This document shows, one piece after another, positions 53,732 to 63,253 of a stretch of 64,000 bases of DNA. The position numbers were made by a program, and so were the translations under genes. The stretch spans positions 1 through 64,000 of the forward strand of contig JAEYRX010000022.1 of the NCBI GenBank assembly GCA_023435225.1. Reading direction: 5' to 3'. The notes beneath the pieces were generated by a model. The model did not search any database and was not told where the DNA came from. It saw only the letters and a program-made list of their open reading frames with translations. This DNA comes from Bacillota bacterium (GTDB lineage: Bacteria > Bacillota > UBA4882 > UBA8346). Position 1 is the stretch's first letter. Every line of letters starts with the position of its first letter.

Positions 53732-55012
53732 ATGCTTAAAATTAAACTAAATTGCCGGGTTGGGTATTTGGCCCTATTATTAACAATTATGTCCCCGGCC
53801 ATCCAACCGGTCCTGGCAACCGGTGGTGAATTAACCTTACAAGAAAGTATTGAACTGGCTTTAAACAACAGCCGGATTGTAAAAGTGATGGAATCAGACT
53901 ATATCAACGCTAAATGGCGCTTACAAGAAGCCAAAGCCGGTAGATATCCCGAACTATCTTATTCCTTTACCGGTAGCCGTTATAAAGACGATATGGTAAG
54001 CGAAGCTTCCAATAGTTTTTCCAATGAAATCTCGTTAGAATGGCCTTTATATACTGGCGGAAGGATTACCGGCCTGATTGAACAAGCCGAACTGAATTTA
54101 AAAAAAGCGGAGCTGGAGCTAAACAAAGTAAAACAACAATTAAAACTAAACGTAACCACCGCTTATTTCAATTTATTGCGAACAAAAGGCGCTTTAAATT
54201 TAGTTGAAGAATCTGTTATCCGGGTCTCCGAACACTTAAGACAAGTGCAAATCCGGTATAAACTCGGCAATGCCGCCAAAATTGATCAAATCCGAGTGGA
54301 AGTGGAGATGGCCGATACCGAACAAGAGCGTATAAACGCTAAAAAGGACTATGAGATCGCAGTAGCTATACTTAATAATTTATTGGGACGGCCATTATCG
54401 GACCCGATAGCTGCAAATCAAAACTTAACAGTTGAAAAACTTCTCTTTACTTTGGAAAATTATCAAAGACAAGCGGAAATGTCAAGACCTGAAGTAATTC
54501 AAGCCGGTTTAGCATTAAAAATAAGTGAAAAAGAACTCCAAATTAGTCGAAGTGAATTTTATCCCTCGGTGACTCTTAAAGGCGCCTTGGATAATAACGG
54601 CGAAAATTTCCCGGGAAATGCCAATGAAGGCTGGTTAATGAGTATAACTGCCGAATGGAAGTTTTTTGATTCAAACAAGTCCCGCTTCCGGATTAACCGG
54701 GCTGGGATGGAGGTTGTCAAAGCACAAACCAACTTTAAACAAGTAAGAGATGTTGTTCGTTTGGAAGTATACCAAACATATCTCGAATTAACGGCAGCGC
54801 AAAATATGATTACAACCAGTCAAACTGCTCTGATTAAAGCGGAGGAAGAGTATCAGATTGCCCGATTTGCATATGAAAAAGGCTTCGAAACCAGTTTGAA
54901 TGTATTGGATTACCAAATAGCTTTATCACAAGCTAAGAGCAATTATTTAAATTCATTATATGAATACAATGTCAGTAAAGCCGTGTTACTTAAAAATGCA
55001 GGGACCCTATAA
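53732..55012 (+). CDS. TolC-family outer-membrane efflux protein
   Basis: After a signal segment (VGYLALLLTIMSPAIQPVLA) the 426-residue protein has two homologous halves. Each begins with long helices (ESIELALNNSRIVKVMESDY; RPEVIQAGLALKISEKELQ) and continues with barrel strands such as ISLEWPLYTGG and ITAEWKFFDSN. This is the TolC repeat pattern. A TolC in a spore-forming Bacillota implies an outer membrane. It is in one operon with the ATPase, adaptor and permease, 38 bases after the permease, giving a full MacAB-TolC-type exporter. AAAGGAG precedes the ATG. Confidence 0.93.
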   Translation: MLKIKLNCRVGYLALLLTIMSPAIQPVLATGGELTLQESIELALNNSRIVKVMESDYINAKWRLQEAKAGRYPELSYSFTGSRYKDDMVSEASNSFSNEISLEWPLYTGGRITGLIEQAELNLKKAELELNKVKQQLKLNVTTAYFNLLRTKGALNLVEESVIRVSEHLRQVQIRYKLGNAAKIDQIRVEVEMADTEQERINAKKDYEIAVAILNNLLGRPLSDPIAANQNLTVEKLLFTLENYQRQAEMSRPEVIQAGLALKISEKELQISRSEFYPSVTLKGALDNNGENFPGNANEGWLMSITAEWKFFDSNKSRFRINRAGMEVVKAQTNFKQVRDVVRLEVYQTYLELTAAQNMITTSQTALIKAEEEYQIARFAYEKGFETSLNVLDYQIALSQAKSNYLNSLYEYNVSKAVLLKNAGTL

Positions 55013-55193
55013 ACCTTTCATTTATAAAGCTTACTTATAACCGGGACCAATATGGAAAAACATTCCGACCTTTTATTTTATTTCTATGGACCGGTTTTTT
55101 AAGAGTTCTGGAGAAAACGACTGATAATGCCGAAAGAAGTATTGATTCCTAAAATACGTTCCCGAATAAAGAGTAGGACCATATTGGAATTGT

Positions 55194-55895
55194 GTGGTGG
55201 TTACCTTGTATGAAAAAATTCTGATTGTGGATGATGAGGAGGATATGGTCTCCTTTATTAAGGATTCACTGATTAATGAAGGATATCAGGTTCTAACCGC
55301 CGCCAACGGGGAAGAGGCGGTTATTTCCGCCAGACAGCAACCAGACTTGATAATTTTGGATATTATGATGCCTGGAAAGAATGGTTACCAGGTTTGTCAA
55401 GCCATCCGCGCCGATGTCTCATGCCCGATCCTTTTTTTAAGCGCCCTGGGGATGGAGGCTGACAAGATTCAGGGTTTAGCCATCGGAGGTGATGATTATA
55501 TCACCAAACCATTCAGTCTGAAAGAGTTGAAGATGCGGATTCAAGCCCATCTCCGCCGCGAAAAAAGAGCTATCTCATTAACAAATAGAGTTTTTTTGCG
55601 CTATCAGGATTTAGCCATTGATTTGAAAGGACATACAGTCTATTTTCATGATAAAGAGATTATTTTTACGAAAAGAGAATTCGAGATTATCGAGTTATTG
55701 GCTTTACATCCGGGGATAACTTTCTCTAAGGAACAAATCTATGAAAAAGTTTGGGGATATGACGCAATGGGAGACTCCGCCGGAGTAGCTGAACATGTCA
55801 AGAAAATCCGTTCCAAGTTGTCTGAAGCCGACCCGGCGACCAATTATATTACAACCGTATGGGGAGTGGGTTACAAATGGGAACGGCAAAAATAA
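55194..55895 (+). CDS. OmpR/PhoB-family response regulator
   Basis: The receiver has the acidic pair in VDDEED, phospho-Asp in LIILDIMMPG and Lys in DDYITKPFS. The C-terminal winged helix has TKREFEIIELLALHPG and the closing GVGYKWE. Start choice is open: GTG at 55194, GTG at 55197, or TTG at 55206, the last giving the usual beginning YEKILIVDDEE. It is followed by, and overlaps, its kinase gene. It lies 181 bases after the TolC gene, so it may control the export operon. Confidence 0.92.
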   Translation: MVVTLYEKILIVDDEEDMVSFIKDSLINEGYQVLTAANGEEAVISARQQPDLIILDIMMPGKNGYQVCQAIRADVSCPILFLSALGMEADKIQGLAIGGDDYITKPFSLKELKMRIQAHLRREKRAISLTNRVFLRYQDLAIDLKGHTVYFHDKEIIFTKREFEIIELLALHPGITFSKEQIYEKVWGYDAMGDSAGVAEHVKKIRSKLSEADPATNYITTVWGVGYKWERQK

Positions 55896-57277
55896 TCAAA
55901 CGGACCACTTTAAAAAAACAGTTTGCGATATCTCTGGTGATGGTTATTATATTAAGTTTTGTTACCTTTTTAACAATCAATGAAATTTTTCAATATCATT
56001 TAAATGATTTCAACGTAGATAAGGAATACCGGACCAGAGTTAACCGGATAATCAAATATGTAAATCAGAACGTCAATTTCATTTGGGAATTGAAAGACTA
56101 TAGCGAACTTGAAAAGATAATTGGCAGCGATCAAATTGATTTTTATCTTTTGGATAAACAGTTCCGGATTGTTTTCAGTTCCAAAAGAAGTAAACATTAT
56201 TTTTATCTGGAAGGCGGAACACATAGTGATGCGACCATTATTCCAATAATCGACAAAACATCCGGGGAGTTAATGGGAACTTTAGTTTTTTTTCTTAACA
56301 TCGAGCATGATAGTTTATTGGAATTTTTGGGGGATGTAATCATTCCATTTCTAAGTTTGGTTTTCTATACACTGCTTTTTGCTGGTATTTTAAGTGCGAA
56401 GATTCGGAAACCTTTAAACGAATTAATGACTGCTGCCACAAAGATTAAGAATAGGGATTTGGATTTTGCCATCCCTTGTGATCAAAATAATGAAATCGGC
56501 GACCTAGCCCGAGCCCTTGAAGACATGCGGAGTGAATTAAAAGATTCTTTGATTAGGGAATGGCAGTTGGAACATGACCGGCGGGACATGGTGGCAGCTT
56601 TGACCCATGATTTACGGACTCCGCTGGCCATTATTCAAGGCCATATCGAAGGCGCCCTGGATGGTCTTATGGATAACCGGGAGAAACTCGCCAATTATTT
56701 ACAGACTATTGCTCAAAATACTTCCCGAGTAAAAAATCTGGTTGATGAAATGAACCTCCTAGTGGAGGTAGACAGTGAAGGGTTCGAGCTTCATCCTGCT
56801 CCGGTTAATCTCGAGGAATTTGTAAAACAAAAAATCGATGATTTAAAAATATTAGCCTCTAAAAAAGATATAACCATCGACTTAATACAAGAAATATCAA
56901 CTTTTAAAAACAATTCGTTCATATTAGATTCAAATCGCCTGGCCCAAGTGATGGACAATATAATCGGCAATAGTATCCGTTTTACTCCAACCGGAGGATT
57001 AATCGCGGCGGTAGTGAATATTAGCGATACCGAAGCTGTATTTAAAATCAGTGACAACGGTCCCGGCTTCTCCGAGAAAGATCTGCCAAACTTATTTAAA
57101 AAGTTCTATAAAGGTGATTCCTCCAGATCGCTCGAGAAAGGCCATTCCGGACTGGGATTATATATTGCTAAATTAATTATCGAAAAACACGGTGGTATGA
57201 TAAAAGCGGCTAATCAGCCTAAAGGCGGGGCCTTAGTGGAATTCTCTCTTAAATATTTACCTAAACCAAGGAACTAG
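55877..57277 (+). CDS. membrane sensor histidine kinase
   Basis: The protein has one helix at about residues 16-36, a short external sensor domain (about 40-150), a second helix (IPFLSLVFYTLLFAGILSA), a HAMP domain, a His-acceptor domain with AALTHDLRTPLAII, and an ATPase domain with DNIIGNSIRF, DNGPGFSEKDL and GLGLYIAKLII. The start at 55877 gives MGTAKIIKRTTLKKQF; an in-frame ATG at 55859 is possible. Both overlap the regulator gene, so the pair is coupled. The signal is unknown; an envelope or drug cue fits its place beside the exporter. Confidence 0.93.
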   Translation: MGTAKIIKRTTLKKQFAISLVMVIILSFVTFLTINEIFQYHLNDFNVDKEYRTRVNRIIKYVNQNVNFIWELKDYSELEKIIGSDQIDFYLLDKQFRIVFSSKRSKHYFYLEGGTHSDATIIPIIDKTSGELMGTLVFFLNIEHDSLLEFLGDVIIPFLSLVFYTLLFAGILSAKIRKPLNELMTAATKIKNRDLDFAIPCDQNNEIGDLARALEDMRSELKDSLIREWQLEHDRRDMVAALTHDLRTPLAIIQGHIEGALDGLMDNREKLANYLQTIAQNTSRVKNLVDEMNLLVEVDSEGFELHPAPVNLEEFVKQKIDDLKILASKKDITIDLIQEISTFKNNSFILDSNRLAQVMDNIIGNSIRFTPTGGLIAAVVNISDTEAVFKISDNGPGFSEKDLPNLFKKFYKGDSSRSLEKGHSGLGLYIAKLIIEKHGGMIKAANQPKGGALVEFSLKYLPKPRN

Positions 57278-57352
57278 AAGAAGTTAATAAAATCAAAAGC
57301 AAACTTAGCCAAAACCAGAATAAAATTATTCTACTGGCTTATGAGAAAAAGT

Positions 57353-57380
57353 AAAGGCCCCATTTAAATGAGGCCTTTTT
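57353..57380. terminator. bidirectional terminator between kinase and adhE
   Basis: AAGGCC(c)CATTTAAATG(a)GGCCTT is a nearly perfect palindrome with T-runs on both sides. It serves the plus-strand kinase gene and the minus-strand adhE gene. Confidence 0.88.
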
Positions 57381-57394
57381 CTTCTTGGAACTAT

Positions 57395-60025
57395 TTATTT
57401 TAAGTTGCCTTCATAAGCTTCCCGGTAAATCCCTTCAATCTCCGCCACCAACGGCATCCTGGGATTGGTCCCGGTAGTCTGGTCGTTGAAAGCGATATCG
57501 GCCATCTCCCGTAGTTCCTTCTCAAAGGCCGTCTTATCAACTCCGGCTGCGGCCAACGATAGCGGAATATTCAACTTAACCATCAGCTCTTTTACCGCAT
57601 TATCCAAACTATTCACTCCCTCTTCGGTAGTTGCTGCCGGTAATCCTAAGAATCGGGCGATCTCCGCATACCTTTCACCGGCCATCGGATACTCATATTG
57701 GGGAAAAGCCACAAACTTACTTGGCCTTTGGGCATTATACTTTATTACATACGGCATTATTATTGCATTGGCCCGGCCGTGCGGGATGTGAAATTTAGCG
57801 CCAAGTACATGGGCCATTCCATGGTTTACTCCCAAGAATGCATTGGTAAAAGCCATACCGGCGATAGTTGAGGCGTTATGCATTTTCTCCCGGGCCTCCC
57901 GGTCCTGACCGTTTTGATAAGCCCGTGGCAGATACTCAAAGACCAGCTTGATCGCTTTTTCAGCTAATGCGTCCGTATAGTCGGAAGCCATTACCGAGAC
58001 ATAAGCTTCAATCGCGTGGGTCAAAACATCCATCCCGGTATCGGCGGTCACGGACTGTGGCACCGTCAATACCAACTCCGGATCGATGATCGCGATATCC
58101 GGGGTCAGTTCATAATCGGCTAACGGGTACTTGATATTCCTTTTCTTATCGGAGATTACCGCAAAGGCGGTTACTTCGGAACCAGTCCCCGAAGTGGTCG
58201 GTATGGCTACAAAAGTTGCTTTTTTTCCTAAATTGGGGAATTTAAAAGCCCTTTTCCGGATATCGGCGAATTTCATCCGTAAAGTCTCAAACTCCATCTC
58301 CGGGTTCTCGTAAAAGAGCCACATACCCTTAGCCGCATCGATGGGTGAACCTCCGCCTAGAGCTATAATAAGGTCCGGCTGGTAACTGTTCATCTCTTTT
58401 ACACCGGTCATCACAGTCTCAACCGAAGGATCGGGTTCTACTTCGGAAAAGATTTGATAATCAATACCGATCTTATCCAACTGATAAGTAACCCTCTCGC
58501 TAAACCCCATTTTTACCATGAACGGATCGGTAACAATAAAAGCCTTCTTACCTTTAATTTTGCTTAAATACTGAAGTGAGCCGTATTCGAAATAAATCTT
58601 CGGCGGGATCTTAAACCATTTCATCCGGTCGCGGCGTAAGGCCACCCGCTTAATGTTAATTAGATTTTCGACACTGACGTTATCAGTGGTCGAATTCCGC
58701 CCCATTGAACCGCAGCCGAGGGTGAGCGAAGGAGTATTGGTATTATAGATATCCCCAATCGCTCCATGGGAAGACGGAGAATTGATTAGTAAGCGTCCGG
58801 TGCGGAGTCTCCGGGCAAACTCTTCAATAACTTCCTGGTTTTCGGAATGTATCACCGCCGAATGACCCAATCCGCCGAATTCGGTAATCTCCTCACAGCG
58901 TTTGATCCCTTCCTTATAGTCGACTACTACATAATAAGCCAGGATCGGGCTTAATTTCTCCCTGGAAAGTGGGTACTCCGGTCCGACTCCTTCAAGTTCG
59001 GCTACCAGGATTTTAGTATTGTCGGGAACTTTAATGTTAGCCATTTCAGCTATTTTAACCGCCGGTTGACCCACTACCACTCCGCTCATGGTTCCATGTT
59101 CGGAATCAATGGCTATTTTAGAGAGCCTGGTGATCTCATCCGGTTTAAGAAAGTAACAGCCATAATCGGTCATTACCGTTTTAACTTTCTCGGCAATCTC
59201 TTTATCAACAATAACCGATTGTTCCGAAGCACAGATGGTGCCGTTATCAAATGTTTTGCTAAGAATTAAATCGGTAACCGCTCTCTTTATATTGGCCGAC
59301 TTTTCTATGTAGCACGGGACGTTTCCGGGGCCGACTCCTAATGCCGGTTTTCCGCAGGAATAAGCGGCCTGTACCATATTGGTGCCGCCGGTAGCTAAAA
59401 TCAAACTGATCCCCGGATGGTTCATCAAGAGATTGGTAGCTTCGATCGAAGGTTTTTCAATCCAGCCGATGCAGTTTTTAGGAGCGCCGGCAGCTACCGC
59501 GGCATCCAGCATTATTTTGGCCGCTGCAATACTTGAATGGATTGCTTTCGGATGGAAACTGAATATTATCGGATTCCTGGTCTTAACGCTGATTAAACAT
59601 TTAAACATCGTGGTAGAAGTAGGGTTAGTGACCGGTGTGACTCCGGCAATAATCCCAATTGGTTCAGCTACTTTCATATAGCCTTCTTCATAATTTTCCT
59701 CTATAATTCCGACAGTCTTTTCATATTTGATATCATGATAAACTTCTTCAGTGGAAAAAAGGTTTTTAGTAATTTTGTCTTCATAAACCCCCATTCCGGT
59801 CTCATCTACTGCCATCCGAGCCAGTTCCATATGTTTGTCGATCCCGGCCAGAGCCATTACCTTAACTATGGCATCGATTTTTTCTTGGGTTAAATCCATA
59901 AATTCCACTTGAGCAGTGGATGCTTTTCTTACCAGTTCATCAATTTGCAAAGAGACTTCTTCCCGGCCGTCTTTCTCGGTCCGGGTATTCTCATTAACGG
60001 TCTTTGTCAATTCTTTTCTTTCCAT
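57395..60025 (-). CDS. adhE: bifunctional acetaldehyde-CoA/alcohol dehydrogenase AdhE
   Basis: AdhE reduces acetyl-CoA to ethanol in two steps with NADH. The N-terminal aldehyde dehydrogenase half has the catalytic Cys in NGTICASEQS. The C-terminal iron-dependent alcohol dehydrogenase half has GGGSPIDAAKGM and the metal-site region GVNHGMAHVLGAKFHIPHG. The start at 60025 (876 residues) follows AGGAGG and fits the family; the frame extends to 60106 but lacks a ribosome site there. Two Rex-type operators lie upstream, with rex itself behind them. AdhE is expected to be induced when NADH is high. Confidence 0.97.
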   Translation of the reverse strand: MERKELTKTVNENTRTEKDGREEVSLQIDELVRKASTAQVEFMDLTQEKIDAIVKVMALAGIDKHMELARMAVDETGMGVYEDKITKNLFSTEEVYHDIKYEKTVGIIEENYEEGYMKVAEPIGIIAGVTPVTNPTSTTMFKCLISVKTRNPIIFSFHPKAIHSSIAAAKIMLDAAVAAGAPKNCIGWIEKPSIEATNLLMNHPGISLILATGGTNMVQAAYSCGKPALGVGPGNVPCYIEKSANIKRAVTDLILSKTFDNGTICASEQSVIVDKEIAEKVKTVMTDYGCYFLKPDEITRLSKIAIDSEHGTMSGVVVGQPAVKIAEMANIKVPDNTKILVAELEGVGPEYPLSREKLSPILAYYVVVDYKEGIKRCEEITEFGGLGHSAVIHSENQEVIEEFARRLRTGRLLINSPSSHGAIGDIYNTNTPSLTLGCGSMGRNSTTDNVSVENLINIKRVALRRDRMKWFKIPPKIYFEYGSLQYLSKIKGKKAFIVTDPFMVKMGFSERVTYQLDKIGIDYQIFSEVEPDPSVETVMTGVKEMNSYQPDLIIALGGGSPIDAAKGMWLFYENPEMEFETLRMKFADIRKRAFKFPNLGKKATFVAIPTTSGTGSEVTAFAVISDKKRNIKYPLADYELTPDIAIIDPELVLTVPQSVTADTGMDVLTHAIEAYVSVMASDYTDALAEKAIKLVFEYLPRAYQNGQDREAREKMHNASTIAGMAFTNAFLGVNHGMAHVLGAKFHIPHGRANAIIMPYVIKYNAQRPSKFVAFPQYEYPMAGERYAEIARFLGLPAATTEEGVNSLDNAVKELMVKLNIPLSLAAAGVDKTAFEKELREMADIAFNDQTTGTNPRMPLVAEIEGIYREAYEGNLK

Positions 60026-60279
60026 TGTAATAACCTCCTTTTGGTGTTTATGTATTCTCAAGGCTTCCCACTCTAACCGCCAATTCGGGAGATGAGATCC
60101 GCTCAACTTCTTTCTTGGACAAATCCAACAAATAGCGGTGGTAAATCTGCAGCCGTTTGATTACCATCTCCGGAATCATTTTGGATTTTCTCCCGTCGTT
60201 ATTATCAACAGGCACCTTTATCATCCCCCTTTTAACATAATTTGTAGTCGAAAAAGATTATTAAAGTATTTAATTCAAT

Positions 60280-60297
60280 TTGTGAAAAAAATCACAA
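60280..60297. promoter_or_regulatory. Rex operator upstream of adhE
   Basis: TTGTGAAAAAAATCACAA is an almost perfect match to the Rex consensus TTGTGAANNNNTTCACAA. It lies about 255 bases before the adhE start, and rex is the next gene. Confidence 0.82.
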
Positions 60298-60321
60298 TCC
60301 TTCTGAGATAATTTTAGCTAT

Positions 60322-60407
60322 ATATGATGAAGTAAATTTCTTAACCAAGATTTGCATTCTTAAAGCCGAATGCAAATGATATTAGCTTAGAATTTACTTC
60401 ATCATAT
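60322..60407. repeat. nested palindromic element A (86 bp)
   Basis: Outer arms ATATGATGAAGTAAATT (60322-60338) and their exact complement (60391-60407) enclose an inner hairpin ATTTGCATTC/GAATGCAAAT with loop TTAAAGCC. Element B next to it is a related copy in the opposite orientation. Confidence 0.85.
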
Positions 60408-60417
60408 TACAGCTGTA

Positions 60418-60500
60418 ATAAGTTGAATTAAATTCATTAGTTCAAATTACGTTCAGCCTTAAGAATGTAATATTTATTAAAGAAATTTAATTCAACTTAT
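60418..60500. repeat. nested palindromic element B (83 bp)
   Basis: Outer arms ATAAGTTGAATTAAA (60418-60432) and their exact complement (60486-60500) enclose an inner imperfect hairpin ATTACGTTC/GAATGTAAT with loop AGCCTTAA. Read on the other strand it aligns with element A along its whole length. Confidence 0.82.
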
Positions 60501-60525
60501 ATATTTAGCTTTGTTTGTAAATAGA

Positions 60526-60547
60526 CTTTGTGATTTTTTTTACAAAG
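60526..60547. promoter_or_regulatory. second Rex-like operator
   Basis: CTTTGTGATTTTTTTTACAAAG has Rex half-sites (TTTGTGA and TTACAAA) with one mismatch. It lies just after the rex stop codon, so it more likely serves the adhE side or a promoter in this spacer than the rex promoter. Confidence 0.6.
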
Positions 60548-60560
60548 TATTTTAAAATTT

Positions 60561-61226
60561 CTACAAAACATTTTTCGGAGTACTAGTTCCCATATCCTTT
60601 TCCCGTAAAAAATGAAACAAAGTCGCCAATCCGGCGGCCAAATCCTCATTCCTGACCACTACCTCCGCTGGGACATAAATACTGGTGGGAGCGAAATTCC
60701 AAATCGCTTTCACTCCAGTTTTTACCAAAACATCGGCTACCGATTGGGCCCATTCGGCCGGAACGGTAATTATTCCAACCCGGACCTTCAAACGGCGAAT
60801 GATATGAGCGAGCTCCGGCATAGGAAAAACGACCCGGTCGCCAATTTTTTCTCCAATGATGGCCGGATCGGAATCAAACAAAGCCACAATATTCAAACCA
60901 TAATTAGCAAATCCCGGATAATCAAGAATTGCCCGTCCCAACCTGCCAACCCCGATTAACACGGCTTCATTTACATTTTTAAGCCCTAGTACTTCTTCAA
61001 GTTTTTGTTTCAGTTCCGGAACACTATAACCGACTCCGGGAGTGCCCATAGCCCCGAAAAGCATCAAATCCCGCCTGATTTGGACAGCATTTACCTGTAC
61101 CGCTTTAGCGATCGCTTCAGAGGAGACGAATTTAAGCTCTTGCTCATCGCAGTCTTGAATAAAGCGGTAATAATGAGGTAGCCTTTTTAAAGTAAATTTA
61201 GGGACTTGAATCATTTCAGGGCTCAT
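60561..61226 (-). CDS. rex: redox-sensing transcriptional repressor Rex
   Basis: Rex senses the NADH/NAD ratio and represses fermentative genes when NADH is low. The N-terminal winged helix contains LPHYYRFIQDC and SEAIAKAVQVNAVQIRRDL. The Rossmann part has LIGVGRLGRAIL and ALFDSDPAIIGEKIG, and NFAPTSIYVP is near the end. Length 221 is typical. GGAAGTGA precedes the ATG. It is only 13 bases after the end of hydA, so it may be co-transcribed with the hydrogenase genes. Confidence 0.96.
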   Translation of the reverse strand: MSPEMIQVPKFTLKRLPHYYRFIQDCDEQELKFVSSEAIAKAVQVNAVQIRRDLMLFGAMGTPGVGYSVPELKQKLEEVLGLKNVNEAVLIGVGRLGRAILDYPGFANYGLNIVALFDSDPAIIGEKIGDRVVFPMPELAHIIRRLKVRVGIITVPAEWAQSVADVLVKTGVKAIWNFAPTSIYVPAEVVVRNEDLAAGLATLFHFLREKDMGTSTPKNVL

Positions 61227-61239
61227 CGGTTCACTTCCG

Positions 61240-63249
61240 TTAATTCAATTTAGTTAGTACCTTGGATTTAAGGACCGACTCCACTTTCTCCGGTTTTACC
61301 CCTTCAATAATTTCATCATTAATTCTTATTGAAGGACTATCTTTACAACCTTCTAAACAGAAGGTAGCATGAAGGTTTATCCGATCCTTAATCCCAGCCT
61401 TTTCGGCTTGTTTGGTAAACTCCTTCAAAGTGTCATAAGAACCATGCAAATAACAGCAAGTTCCCACACAAACAGCAACATCAACTTTATGCTCTTGTTC
61501 ACTCTTTAATATTTCGATATCTTCACTCATTATCCTGGCTCGACTGGCATATTTTGTATGCAAACTATGATGAGCTTCATCACTATTGGGTTTATGCAAC
61601 CATTTCTCATAAAACTTAGCTACTACCGGATTGTCTTGGGATTTTCGTAGTTGAGAAAGTTTGTCGGCAGTATATATCCCCTTAGCTCTGGCCTTTTTAA
61701 TGTCGGTAGTTGCTGCAATTGGTTGGCCGGCTCCGCCGATGCAACCGCCGGGACAAGCCATTACTTCGATTAAATCATAAGTTACTTCTCCGGATTTGAT
61801 TTTGGCTATAAGATTCTTGGTATTGGCTAAACCTTGAACCACCGCAACTTTAATCTCATTTCCCTTGATCATCACTTTATATTCCTTGAGACCTTCAAAA
61901 CCGCGTACAGCTTCAAAGTTAACCTTTTCCAATTCTTCTCCGGTTAATGCCTCATAGGCGGCGCGGAGCGAGGCTTCAGCCACACCACCGGAAGCTCCGA
62001 AGATAACTCCGGCGCCGGTCCCAAACCCAAATGGCGTATCAAAGGATTCAGTCTCAATATTATCAAATACCAGACCGGATTCACGGATCATTTGAGCTAA
62101 TTCTTGGGTGGTCAAGACTAAATCTACGTCAGGGATACCGTCAGTACTAAATTCCGGCCGGGTCCGTTCAAATTTCTTAGCTGTACAAGGCATAATTGAG
62201 ATTACAAAAATATCTTTGGCCACTTTGCCAAGTTCCTTCGCCCAATAACGTTTTACCATCGAGCCGAACATTTGTTGTGGGGATCGGCAGGATGATAAGT
62301 TATTCAACAAGCTTGGTTCATTATGCTCAGCATATTTTACCCATGCCGGACAACAAGAAGTAAATTGCGGCAATCGCTCTTCTTTACTCAAGCGATCCAA
62401 AAACTCAGTGGCTTCCTCCATAATTGTCAAATCAGCCGCAATGGTCGTATCAAAAACTTTATCAAAACCTAACCGTTTAAGTGCCGCCACCATTTTACCG
62501 GTAACGATCTCACCGGCAGGTAACCCGAACTCTTCTCCAAGAGCAACCCGGACAGCCGGCGCTACCTGGACTACTACCAATTTCTCCTTTTGATTAATGG
62601 CGTCCCAGGCTTTGTTAACCTCTGATTTGATGGTTAAAGCTCCAGTCGGACATACTGCGCTGCATTGACCGCAATTTACACAATCAACTTCAGCTAAAGA
62701 CTTATTAAAAGCAGGTGTTACTTGTACTTTAGATCCGCGGTTGGCAAAATCCAAAATACCGATCCCCTGAACCTCCGAACACATCCGCACACAGTCGCCG
62801 CAAACAATACATTTATTAGGGTCACGGACTACCGAAGTTCCGCTATTGTCAATCGGCAGTTTGACATCGCGTTCACCGAAACGGACCTTACGGACTCCGT
62901 AACGATTAGCCAGTTCCTGCAATTTACAATGGCCGTTCTTCTCGCAGGTGGTGCAATCCCGGTCATGATTAGCGAGTAATAACTCCAATACGGTGCGGCG
63001 AGCCTTTTGTACCCGTGGGCTATTGGTTAAGATTTTCATTCCCGGCAGTGGAGGCGTCGAACACGAAGCCATAATCCCGCGTCCTTCCTGTTCAACCACA
63101 CACATCCGGCATGCACCGTAAATACTTAATTCTGAGTTGTAACAAAATGTCGGTATATCAATACCAATCCGCCGGATTAATTCCAATAAAGTTTTGGCGC
63201 CGTTTATTTCTACTTCTTGATTATCAATATATAAGGTATCCATATCCAT
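61240..63249 (-). CDS. hydA: NADH-linked [FeFe] hydrogenase catalytic subunit with C-terminal 2Fe-2S domain
   Basis: This large (670-residue) group A hydrogenase has an N-terminal 2Fe-2S domain (CYNSELSIYGACRMC), the His-Cys motif region (CTTCEKNGHCKLQ), and two 4Fe-4S clusters (CIVCGDCVRMC and CVNCGQCSAVC). The H-cluster motifs are TSCCPAWVKY, MPCTAKKFE and ACPGGCIGGAGQP. The C-terminal extension (CVGTCCYLHGS and FCLEGC) is a thioredoxin-like 2Fe-2S domain, as in the HndD/HydA subunits of electron-bifurcating enzymes. The start at 63249 follows AAGGAGGGG just after the hydB stop. Confidence 0.94.
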   Translation of the reverse strand: MDMDTLYIDNQEVEINGAKTLLELIRRIGIDIPTFCYNSELSIYGACRMCVVEQEGRGIMASCSTPPLPGMKILTNSPRVQKARRTVLELLLANHDRDCTTCEKNGHCKLQELANRYGVRKVRFGERDVKLPIDNSGTSVVRDPNKCIVCGDCVRMCSEVQGIGILDFANRGSKVQVTPAFNKSLAEVDCVNCGQCSAVCPTGALTIKSEVNKAWDAINQKEKLVVVQVAPAVRVALGEEFGLPAGEIVTGKMVAALKRLGFDKVFDTTIAADLTIMEEATEFLDRLSKEERLPQFTSCCPAWVKYAEHNEPSLLNNLSSCRSPQQMFGSMVKRYWAKELGKVAKDIFVISIMPCTAKKFERTRPEFSTDGIPDVDLVLTTQELAQMIRESGLVFDNIETESFDTPFGFGTGAGVIFGASGGVAEASLRAAYEALTGEELEKVNFEAVRGFEGLKEYKVMIKGNEIKVAVVQGLANTKNLIAKIKSGEVTYDLIEVMACPGGCIGGAGQPIAATTDIKKARAKGIYTADKLSQLRKSQDNPVVAKFYEKWLHKPNSDEAHHSLHTKYASRARIMSEDIEILKSEQEHKVDVAVCVGTCCYLHGSYDTLKEFTKQAEKAGIKDRINLHATFCLEGCKDSPSIRINDEIIEGVKPEKVESVLKSKVLTKLN

Positions 63250-63253
63250 ATCC

